In this document: piece after piece, positions 46,331 to 57,190 of the stretch | How positions within the stretch are numbered: position 1 is the first letter of the stretch | How the letters are laid out: every line of letters starts with the position of its first letter | Assembly (NCBI GenBank): GCA_950295325.1 | Contig: OX485804.1 | Location: 25,172,001-25,236,000, forward strand | From: Polytrichum commune | Lineage: Eukaryota > Streptophyta > Polytrichopsida > Polytrichales > Polytrichaceae | DNA length: 64,000 nucleotides | Reading direction: 5' to 3' | Notes under the pieces: generated by a model | Database searches by the model: none | Told to the model about the DNA's origin: nothing | What the model saw: the letters and a program-made list of their open reading frames with translations, nothing else | Program-made: the position numbers and the translations under genes

Positions 46331-47228
46331 ATTGCATTACATGGGTCTTTAAATGGTTACTTTTGTGGAGTAGCCCTAGTTCTCCTAGGATGTGAAACAT
46401 GTGATTAGTACGAGATGGTTAGCAACTCCAGATCAAAGTTGTCGTCACAAGTTTTCTCATGATTTGTGAAGCTCATATGAATATCTTATTCATGTTCAAA
46501 GTCACGATTCTCGTGCTCATTAGATGGTCATGTAGCACCGGTTATGTTGACTTTTAGATTCCTTTTTTAAATTTTAAACACCTGCTTTTTTTTTGGTATT
46601 CATTCTTGGAGCCACATGAAACCACACTTTACTCAAATATAGGTCTCTAATAAGGAATGTAACCAAATAAGAGTTGTCTACCTTACCCTACGAGTGGGCT
46701 AGCTCATGCGTAAATGAATTTGTTGGTGGGAAAAGAGCCACATGTCATGAGGTGAGTGGCTGGAACATCTTGGATGTTGCTGTGGGGCCGAAAAAAGAAG
46801 AAGATAGGGTCCGATCAAGCATGAACATATGGTAAAGTATGTGGGTGTTTATTTGGTTTGTTTTCCACATTCTTGAATTTCTATTGCTTAGAGTTATGTG
46901 ACGAAACTCCTATTGCATTAGCAAATTTACAATGAAGCATCACACAAAAATTGAATTGAAAATGGAAAATTTCTCGGTTTGGTTATGATTATCGTAAAAT
47001 GCATGTGTGTTGATTCTTTGAATGGATACCTAGTTTCCCTCAACTATGTTGACTATTGAATATAAAGTGTTTGTGGATCATGTACACGTAGACCGCTATG
47101 TTTTAAACACATGTTTCTTGTCAGATTTGGTTCTCAGATTTGACCTAACCACACACCACTCATGTATAGGTGTTTTTATTAAGATAAATAATTGAATAAG
47201 GCATGCATACCTTATAGGTAAAGAGTCA

Positions 47229-47729
47229 TGGCCACTTCACACACGAGCCAAGAGCCGTGACCATGAAATTGTGAGAGCCCAAGAGGAAGTGTCCAAAGGC
47301 CGTCCCAAGACACCTCCGAAATCATGTAGTGTGGTCATGGACCCTCAAGTGTAGTGTGAAGTCATATGTGATTGGCCATGCTCAACCAAATGCTATTTGA
47401 ATGAATTTCTATTCATGCGGGTCCTCACACATGATACAATAGAATACATCAACGGTTATGAGCGTTTAGAGTACCATGGTCTCCCAATTTTGTGTTATGC
47501 CTACCTCCAAGAGGCGGTTTTTGAAAGTAGTCTGAGTGACCATGAAAAATGATCCATTTGATGCCATGTAGGAATCCATGTAGACTTTACATCCATCTTG
47601 CATTCACATACTCCGTTGGTCCCTCAAGCATAGTGTGAAGTGAACTTGGACCGGCTCCGCCATTTCCACCAATGAGAGTGATTGAAGTGTAATGGTCACG
47701 GGCTCTCAGTCTCGTATGTGAAGTGGCCC
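47229..47729. mobile_element. Tourist-like MITE, copy 3
   Basis: This 501-bp copy is collinear with copy 1. The left end reads TGGCCACTTCACACACGAGC and the right end GTATGTGAAGTGGCCC. It is flanked by TCA on both sides (47226-47228, 47730-47732), so the 3-bp target duplication is intact though not the usual TWA. Confidence 0.85.
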
Positions 47730-47732
47730 TCA

Positions 47733-50255
47733 AGGTTCAACCCCTAAACACCAATCAAAACTTAGATGTATGAAAATATGGGTATATTAGTTCTAATATT
47801 CAATACAAGTCTATCCATCTCCCTACACTTCTCAAATTTATTGGAATTAACTTGAAATTGGTAACTTACGAGTTTACAAATGGATTCCTAGAACTATGAA
47901 CTACTTGCAAGACTGTATGTATATCATGACAAAAATACCCAAAGAAACTATGCATAATTCAAGGAAACCTAACCAAAAAAAATAAGGAAAAGAAAAAGGT
48001 GTTGTTTAGTGTATGCAAGCTGTACTTTTTCTGGCCCGGTTAATGAGCTTCCAAATGCCATAAAGAAAGAACAAAAATTAAATAAACTCTAAGGTTTCAA
48101 AATTTGTCAAAAAGACAACCAAGAGAACAACACTTCATTACATGATTTATGAAAAGTATTGTTGGTTACTATTTGAGGTTACATGGTGCCTAATACTTTG
48201 TTATCAAGTTCATTTCATAATCACAATTATCTTATTTCCTGTGGCATTAAATCAATGTGCCATGCTAATTAGAGTGGTCTTTGTGACTTGTCATGTGGCA
48301 TGAGGATTGATAAATACTATGGGCCACCCTATAAATGAGGACACCCAACACTAAAAACATCAAGGATATTATTGTGGATACACATTATATTTCCAACCCA
48401 TGGTGTATAAGACCAAGACTCTACTTTGTAGGTTATAATATTCTTTTTGAATGGAAGATAGTGTGCATTCAAAAGACCTCCAACACAATTAGATCCAATT
48501 CATAACCATCCTATCTGGGTGGTTCCAAATCTTAGATTGAAATTTTTATTATATCTCCATGAATAGACTTGAAAAATAAAATACCACCATTCAACTGGTA
48601 TATTAGATAATTCAAGAACTTCAGATAGTCCAAATTTGTGCACACATTGTTGGATACCAAATGAAAACATTGTACAAACACACAACCATATGGCCATAAA
48701 CACGTGAAAGAAAACCAATAGAAGCCACATATGAGACATAATAACAAATTTGTGTGAAGAAGTTACAGTATCAAGGGGACGTGGAGGATGATGGCACCAC
48801 TAGTTTTGTCTGGAATTGGCCACAATGTTGAAAATTACCTCATTTTTGCCAAATATGTCTTTGTACAATGTTGTTTCATCTATAATAAAATTTTCATAAA
48901 TTCTGACATTTCTTGAAGTGATATAGTCTTCATTGAAGCATCCTAGGTAAGACAGGTGTGAGGAGAGACAATTCCTTGCAGGTACGAGATTCCACACTAT
49001 TTTGATGCATAATGGTGTATATTGTGGCCACACTAAAGTGCAACAAAAGGTAAGTAAGTGACACTATAAGTATGCTCAAAGTAATTACAAGGAACGAAGT
49101 ATTTAGCCTTTTCAACACCTTCGTGATGTACTTGTAGTCCCATAAGCTTTTTGCCTTCCCCAGACTTTAGATCAAACTCTTTAATTGCCAGACAAAAATG
49201 TAGGTCAATGATGAGCAGTATTGCCACCCATTTGGACTCAAGTGTGAACGAAGAACCAGTCAGGTCTGATTCTAGAAGCCCAAAATTGGTTTTCCCAGGT
49301 ATCTAGGGATTAATGTGCATGACAGTTGGAACAGAGAAGGTGACTAATTAATGAGTCGTGGTATCCAAAATAGGGATTTTCTCTCCCAAAATGAACATGA
49401 AAAAGGGTGTCACTGTGAGACCTACATCTCTCCTGACCCTCGCTGATATCCCAGAGAATGATTTGAGCAAAAATACGTGGATAAAGATTTGAGCACCAAT
49501 TTAGAAACATGTCTCAAAAATGGAAATATTGAAACGGATGATATTCCAGAGGTCTGAGAGTTTCTGGGAAATCGAGGCTACTTCAAGACTCCACCTCTCA
49601 TACTATTTGGCATCTTGACCCAGCAGGTTGGATGGCCCAGCTATGCACATTGTTGGGTCTCCTATCGTAACGTGATTCATTAACACTAGTACCCCTCTCC
49701 CATGCCAAAAACATCTAGCAAAAGGAAAATAAAAACAAAGGATCCAGATCATGACAAAAGCAGAGAATTTCCTATTGCTCAAGTGCAATCTTGTGACTGC
49801 ACTATCTAGTGCAAAGGAGAAAACCTCCTGAAGAAGGCTGCTCTCTTATACCTGTGCACACAATTGCCTTCGATTTCTCAAGCATCAAAGTGTTTTGGTG
49901 ACGAACCTACTTGGGAGTCATTTTTCATATTCGCTATGGGCAACTATCCACATGTCAGTTCACGCCCACCTACAAGCGGCACTTTCTCACCACGATTTAC
50001 ATGGTTAAAGTGAACCGACAACCACTCGGAGGTGGCCCTTTGCTCCACTTCTACTACCCCAATTTTAATAACCCCATCTCACATTGGGATCCCCTATGGA
50101 ATATGATGTTCAGAAACAAAACTAGTCTTGCAAACCGCATTGGTAGAGCCCTGTTATGGATGGAGGCCCCACTTGCATAAAACAGGAGACTTGACAGAAA
50201 TCTAGTTCGATCCAGAATATCTGGCAAGAGCTTGAAGGAATGTATTACTTTTGCA
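47733..50255. other. Intergenic DNA downstream of SUVR3
   Basis: This is the 3' flank of SUVR3, so its untranslated region should lie in the last few hundred bases (about 50000-50255). Minus-strand frames of 60-80 codons between 48500 and 49790 have hydrophobic runs but no family motif and no good splice pattern. Confidence 0.45.
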
Positions 50256-52457
50256 TCATGTGCTCTCGGATGGAAGCGTACCATAGCAGCCATCAGTCCC
50301 ACAATAACATGGTTGCATCTCACCAGCCAATGAACCACAACTACCATAGCTGTATGTCAGCTCCTCTCCCTCATTGATATGTCGCCTGGAAAACAAAACT
50401 AGCCTGGGTATTACAGAACCAGCTGATCTTACCAGGCAGGGTAGCAAATTTCCACCATCGCAGGCATGATTGATAAAGCGAGCCACATTTCCTACCCTGG
50501 TGGCATCTATGTTGGTACGCACACAATTATCTCCAGAAGGCAAATATTCTCGAATGACCAGCAAAGCTGACCCACACCTTCGTCTACCACTTTCTGTATC
50601 ATATGATTTTTGCCGTTCTCGAGACTTTGCTGTTGTTAACAGTTCACCTGTTCACCAATGCTCAAAACTTTTGTTATTTATTTATAGCAAGCCAATTCCT
50701 CTTTCTACAAATGAAAATTGCAACTGCCAATGTTAACAGTTGAGGTCAATCAGGTTACAATTGAGATGCATAATGCAAGGTCCAAACACACCTGCGTACT
50801 CACACACGAAGGATCCTTTGCAGATGTTTTGTGCAGCATGTAATCCCCAACCTGTTTGAGGCTGGCGGAGAACAGTCACTCGAACAGAAAGTCCTTGTTG
50901 TGTAATACGAAAGCCACAATTCACACTACAAAGACATGCACCTCCACATTCCAACATAAGAGGGGGTCCCTCTTCCAGATCACCCCCTTCCTCCAAAAAT
51001 TCCACGAGCCCAGAGTCAAGAGCTTCAGCAGCAACCCCATTGATTTTGTTGTACTTTGAAGGGCTATTCAGAGAGCATTTTGAGTGGTTCACAGTGCAAC
51101 ACATTTGGTTTTCGTCAACTGCATCAGGTATTCTGCTGTGTTCCATAAGCTTCAGTTTGGACTCACAAGTATATGCACGTGCACCATCGTTTATACGTCC
51201 ACATGTGCACCCACTATTCCAGGAACCTTTACTCTCAAATTCACATTGATTCTGTTGTGCAAGATGGCAATTGTCAGCACACCTGTTAGCAGCGAAGGGC
51301 AGTTGATGGTAAGACAACATCACGTTATCAGTCCAGGAGGAGAAGGTGTGTAGTGAGGAAGGTAGTGATCCTGTGAAACAGTGTTGGATCCTGTACAGCC
51401 CCGACTTCTGATCTAGGGTTCAGAACGTCATCAAGAAAGTCACCTTCTATACTTTGTGGCAGGATGTTTGAGTAAATTGATGATGAGTAGAATTATGAAT
51501 CCTATAAGAATTAGCTGGCCAATTTTTATGACCTTGTTTGAGTGCTACATTTGCAGTCCAAGAGAAAGTGCATCCAATTCAATTTACTGTGAATTTTAGG
51601 GTTCTCATCAAGAAAGTCAATTTCCATACTTTGTGGCAGGATGTTTGAGTGAATTGATGATGAGTAGGATTATGAATCCTGTAAGAATAAGCTAGCCAAC
51701 TTTTATGACCTTGTTTGAGTGCTACATTTGCAGTTCAAGAGAAAGTGCACCCAATTCAATTTACTGTAAATTTTAGGGTTTAGATTGTGTTAGTGTGGCA
51801 GACGGATTCCTAAGTTAGGACGTGGCACAAACTACGTCCCGGTGATCGCTGAGTGCAGAATGAATAGAACCCTACCCTCCAGAATTTAAACCTAAACAAC
51901 ATGTGTGAAAGTAAAACTCACCTGCATCCTACAGCATTCCCCAGGATTCCTGAGCGAGGAAAGATGCCGATATCTTCTTGACACTCCAGCTTCACAGCAT
52001 CAAAATCCTTCCTGCTCGGTTCACCTTCGCCTCCCCAAGTGTGAGCAGAGCTGAAAGAACGGCAACAGAAAGGAGTATATCGAAACCACGGATACCGGCA
52101 AGAGTCCAGCCGGTTGACGACAGGTACAGGCCACCTCTCCAGACCCTGTGCGGCGTCTGCTGTGCGGGAATGCGTTAGCGTCCTGACAGCGGTTGCCATG
52201 GCATGGCAGGTGCCTGCCAGATGTGCGAGCTCTTGCGGCGAAAGCCACGCCATTGCCATCTCTAAAGCCCGCAGACTAGTCTTCTGGTCCCTTTGTTGCC
52301 ATCGAACTAAACCATCACCTTCACCCACTCCCTTCAACATTGCACCACTGGTTCTCATATAGCTCGGTACACGAGTTGCAAAGATGCTGCAATTCTTCCG
52401 CCAAAATACTGAGGGAATGAATACACCGCAAGCCGCATTTTCATTCCAACATTGCAA
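50256..52457 (-). CDS. SUVR3: Histone-lysine N-methyltransferase SUVR3-like (SET domain), complete, three exons
   Basis: Predicted nuclear SET-domain enzyme that methylates a histone lysine using S-adenosylmethionine. Exons on the minus strand are 52457-51922, 51282-50792 and 50647-50256. Both introns (639 and 144 bp) are GT-AG, phases join cleanly, and the product is 472 aa. Residues about 65-130 (AMAWLSPQELAHLAGTC, then TPFCCRSF) match the F-box-like N-terminus known from plant SUVR3. A Cys-rich pre-SET follows (from CADNC, near 180). SET motifs are GWGLHA (323-328), CEYAGELLTT (339-348), RFINHACDGGN (399-409) and EELTYSYG (437-444). Post-SET CYCGTDGC (456-463) fits CxCx4C. RFINHAC has Ala where most SET proteins have Ser. 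The start is uncertain: Met1 lies in a duplicated segment, and Met34 or Met40 are as likely. Identity rests on remembered SUVR3 motifs; exon structure is read directly. Lysine specificity cannot be told. Confidence 0.93.
51428..51783. repeat. 177-bp tandem duplication inside SUVR3 intron 1
   Basis: Two near-identical copies lie head to tail at about 51428-51604 and 51605-51783. Both begin with TCATCAAGAAAGTCA and end with a TTTTAGGGTT stretch. They fill most of intron 1 of the SUVR3 gene and leave both splice sites untouched. Few differences separate the copies, so the duplication is fairly recent. Confidence 0.9.
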
Positions 52458-52760
52458 CTATATGGTAAACAAGAAGCTGCTACTTGAACTTCATTCTCTG
52501 ATGTCAAATATGCAACTATACACATTCATTCCAACATTGCAACCATCTACAAATGTTGAGCAATTGCTTGGACGTTGACCACTGGCATAAAGCTCGATAG
52601 ACCAGTTGCAATAATGGTGCATTTCATCGCCAAAATACCGAGGGAATGAAAACACCCCGAGCCGCATCTTCATTCCAACATTGCAACCAGCTGGAAAACA
52701 AGAAGCTGCTACTTGAAGTTCGTTATCTGATGTCAATTATGCAACAATACACATAGCTAG
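52368..52760. repeat. 229-bp-offset tandem duplication over the SUVR3 5' end
   Basis: The segment from about 52368 to 52540 recurs at about 52597-52755 with an offset of 229 bp (compare CGCCAAAATACTGAGGGAAT at 52399 with CGCCAAAATACCGAGGGAAT at 52628). Short phrases such as CATTCCAACATTGCAAC recur a third time. The most upstream in-frame Met of SUVR3 lies in the gene-proximal copy. The duplication may therefore be 5' UTR or promoter, with translation starting further in. Confidence 0.85.
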
Positions 52761-55700
52761 AATGTTAAGATATTTAGTGAAAGAGACGTACAAGTCGTTC
52801 TCAAGTGAGTTCACAGAAATAAAGCTCATCTTCCAATTGAGTAATTCATTCATACTCCACATCAATCCTTCAGGGTGCACTTAGATATTTCACATGATTA
52901 TTATGTGTCTGTCTGCCATAGCATCCAATGTGTTCAGTGTTTATTGACTTCGTAACAACATCGTGATTCACGTGCAGCTATGACGAAGTGGACATCCTCA
53001 CTCCAACCTGTTAAACTTTCAGTAAACAAGACCCCGGTCAATACAGGGCTAAAAGGCGATCGCTCATCAGAGAGCAACATGATAATATCACCAGAACAAA
53101 TATAGAAATGCAATCCTCAAATTTCTAATTGAACATTCGCTTCCCTAAGTCGATCACCCCGTGGTCTATGGCAATTGGTGCCAATTATCCTATGCGCCTC
53201 CTGTCCCGCAAGCAGTCCAGTAAAAACAGGTGGCGACATTCAATTCAAGAGCATGCCATCGTCACTAAGTAATCTCTTTCGTTCTATCTGTCCCCGTATT
53301 TGACCATAGCAGTGATGGATTTGCTAACTTAGTACTTCCATGTTAGTCGGATTGAATTACCTGGTATCGAAGAACCAATTGATGAGACCGTGCGTTCTTG
53401 ACAGCACTCGGTACCAATGTCGTTGAGTGTTCGAAGAGCTTGAAACCCTAGAAGCGGAGGATGAGAAATCGCAGATGAATGTGGAAACCTATTTAGATGA
53501 GGTGGATCTATCATGGACCCTAAACCCGAATATATGTGGGTCTCATTATATACTCACTCTTCTTAATTGGACACTTATAATTCTTTCTTTCTTTCTTTTA
53601 TTGAATTAAATGGTAATTTTCCATTGATAGATAAAATTGCACCCATAAAACACATGACTGACCCTAAGTTGAGCTTGGGACACAGGCAATGATGATACAT
53701 ATGTTTGAATGGCATAAGTTATGGGCAGGGCTTGTGGTTAATAATGAATACCAAAAAAGCATGTGTTATGATGAGATTGGATTGCGTCCTCAAAACATGT
53801 TAATCGTGAAAGGCTACATTGTTAACATGATCGGGAGGGCATGTGTGGTCATTTACAAAGCAGAAAAAAATAAATTAAAATAAATTAAACCCATATGAAT
53901 TTTCCATCTCCACTTACATTATGAAACTTGAAGTGATGATCTTTATGGTTTGCAAATGCTAATTGGATGAGACGACTCCCAAACCAATTGGAGTTAGGAG
54001 TGTCCATGATTCAAATACAATGAGGGAAACAAGAGAACATGCCAAAAATGAATTATTTAAATTACCCCTAGTAAGATGAACTTCATATGAATATAAGGTA
54101 CATGCATGAACAGATCTTTGTATTTCATTCATAAATATCATGTAGTTTTTGTAAATTTTGAAAACAACGAAAAAAATCCAACTTCATGTAAATCATGACA
54201 AGGGATAGAATTTGATGTTAAATGCCATTCTCTCGTGTTCATGCATTGAATTGTGCATAATTTGTGTTACCAAGTGTAAGCTTGTCATGGACTTTTATTA
54301 TTAAAAAAAACTTATAAATGATAATTATAGTAAGTTATACATAACATGAAATTCACCAATAAATACGTTTCCAATAAGTTGGAGGACATTTGATTGGAAG
54401 TAGATTGGAACATCAATTTCCATCATTGCATACATGGCCAAACAAAACACCCCACTAGCAGCCCAAAGTTTTATAAACATAAACTATGCACTCTACTAAC
54501 ACTTTAGAGCACACACTAATTTCCTTAAAACGTATGGTAAATGAGCATGTATTTATGAAATTTAGTATGTGTTCACATGTGGTGATACTAAATTTCATAA
54601 ATACATGCTCATTTACCATACATGTTCAACTGCCATATTTTAAATTTATGATATTGTTTCTACATGTACATAACCATTGATAGTAAGGGAAATATTTTTG
54701 AAATATGTGTATATATTTTTGAAAATTTTAGTCATCTTCATTTTTTGTAGTAATTTTTTTAGTTCAATTTTGCGTCATTCTAGTTAGAAACGGTATGTTT
54801 TATAACAAGAAAACAGTAGAACCGTGAGGCTCTGTCCTTTGCTATGAAAGACTACAATTATAGCTAATTACTTTGCTCATGCCAATCCATGGCTATTCAC
54901 TATACTAAACATTTCTTGGATTTTGTGCACCTTCTTCTCAAATACGGGTCAAGGATTGAAGCTACTCATTTATCACCCGAAATTTTTAAAATAAATAATC
55001 AAGAACTGCCGAAATAACTATAGTTAACTAGATTTCTTTCAATGCATTTTAGGGAGCACTTGTATATATATGTAAAAACTATAGTTAACATCCACATTAC
55101 ATAAAGTGGACCAAAAACAACAAGAACAAGAAACGTCCAAGTGTGAACACAAAGTGGTTAGGAAATTTGCTCTTGAAACGAAGAAGTTGATGCATAGTCT
55201 CTATCCTACAGACAGAGCCAACAAAAAAACACATCATCAAATTAGGTTACCATTTTTTACTATGTAATAGGTACCGTGTATATCTACTCATGAGAAAGAT
55301 TTCATAAATGTTTGACCCATTTTGGTGATGCTTTATGTAAAAAAGTAGGATGTTTCACATGTAAAGTGTTTGCACGTGGCTATTCAACTTTACAATGAAG
55401 TGACCTCCCCGTGATCCAGCCTCACTAATTTTGAGGGTTGACAAAATAGTGTGTTTTTCAGGAATTAATACCACACGCATTGAATGGGATAATTAGTGTA
55501 ATGACATTCTCTATTGTAATAAATTCCATATATGCATCATTGTTCTTGTGGGAATGAGATGTACCCGTAATTAAGCCACCGTGTTTGTATAGGCAAACTT
55601 GTTTATGAGATTAGATACTATGGTATCGACGCCATCCATGAGATTCGTGCCCCAAGATTTCCACAATGTGATTTTTGAAATCTACTTCTTTCTTTCTTTA

Positions 55701-56607
55701 TGTTTCAATACAAGAAGAAAGAAGGAAAGTTTGCACTACTAGGGTATCATATTCATGGGTCCTTCAAAATGTACAATTTTTTCATATACACTTAAATCTC
55801 CATCATTTCATACAAGTAAATGAAAAAATAAAAATAAAATAAAGAACTTGAAATCATGTTTGAGTCTCATATCTCCCTTCAAGAAGCTCCTTAGTGATGT
55901 GGGCACTTCACCTAGAAAATAACATATAGGTCTAACCAATTGTGGACTCATGTGAAGGTGAATGCATGGCTTGAATATCATACCACTACCAAAATCAAAA
56001 TTTATGTGTAATTAGAACACCCCATGTGAATTTATAAACCTATTGCAATGTTTCAAGTATTTATCATCACAAATTCAAAAAAAATAAAAATTTTGTGGTT
56101 GCTATATGGACGAGTTAGCAAAGTGATCAGTTTTTGTAAATTGGTTTCGACCCACGATAATTTGCATGGGTAAAGAGGCAATTTTTCATGAAGGCAATTT
56201 AATTGCCCGTATTGGTGTACATGAGACAATATGTATACTTGAACGTATTTAACATATTTGAGCAAGGAATCAACATCATTAAACTCCAAATCAATTCTGT
56301 AAGATTAAGTTGGGATGAACATGGGACTAAATTTTTACCATACCTTATAACATGGTTGCCGCAAACTTTAAAACCCAAAATTCCTCAAATACTCGTACAT
56401 CATCGACATCCTCATGGTTAGACTTATCAAGCAATGATCATTTCCCCCAAAAATGAAGGTTCTTGCATAGTACTATACAAACCACGGTGGTGCCAAAATA
56501 AAATAAAATAAATGAATGTAAAATCCTTCTTACGTGTACATGCGTGGTATCAAAAAATATTATATATATATATATATATGACACCAATCTACCATTGAGT
56601 ATGTACC
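52761..56607. other. Intergenic DNA upstream of SUVR3
   Basis: The promoter of SUVR3 should lie at the left end. Apart from the perfect hairpin at 54532-54621 and a TTTC tract near 53582-53599, no structure is recognised. Confidence 0.5.
54532..54621. repeat. Perfect 37-bp inverted repeat with 16-bp loop
   Basis: The left arm 54532-54568 (starting GTATGGTAAATGAGCATG) and right arm 54585-54621 (ending CATGCTCATTTACCATAC) are exact complements without a mismatch. The loop 54569-54584 contains CACATGTG. No coding frame or terminal element signature is present. It may be a tiny palindromic MITE or a small-RNA precursor. Confidence 0.95.
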
Positions 56608-56610
56608 TAA

Positions 56611-57187
56611 GGGCCACTTCACACACAAGGTTGAAGGCCCCTGACCATGGCAATGTAAGAGCTCTCATTGGTTGAAAAGGCGGAGACCGTCCAAGTTCAT
56701 TTCACACTAGGAGGTGAAGGCCTAAAGGCCCAAAGAAAAGTTTGTGGATGAAAAGTCTACATGGAGTCCTACATGATAGGTTGTGGATAAGGTTGCATGG
56801 TCTATCGGAATTTGTGTCAGACCCACCTCCAAGAGGTGGGCCTGACGCAAATTCCCGAAGACCATGATTTTTCAATCTTTTTCTCAGCAGGACAAATTTC
56901 AAGACAGACCGCATGGCATATTCCAGGACAGACAAACACCACCAAGTAATTCTCTTAAATTGATAAAGACTGAGGCATATTATATGAAACCAAATCCTCC
57001 CCTCTTTTCCGCCAATAAAATATGCCAATGGTCCCGCAACATGGTTCATTCTCACTTCACACTATGCTTGAGGACCCAAGACTGCATAAAATGACTTTCC
57101 TAACACCCATGGTACGGCCTTTGAACGAGAGTCAAGGGTCCTCACCATTACAAGGTCACGGCTCTTAGCTCATGTGTGAAGTGGCCC
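56611..57187. mobile_element. Tourist-like MITE, copy 4
   Basis: GGGCCACTTCACACACAAGG at the left end and TCATGTGTGAAGTGGCCC at the right, flanked by TAA on both sides (56608-56610, 57188-57190). The length is 577 bp. The interior differs from the other copies and contains a short palindrome around CCACCTCCAAGAGGTGG (about 56823-56841). Confidence 0.85.
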
Positions 57188-57190
57188 TAA

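Noticed and set aside
48500..49800. Several hydrophobic minus-strand open frames
   Set aside because: Short, overlapping in different frames, with no family motif or consistent splice sites; AT-rich DNA commonly gives such frames.
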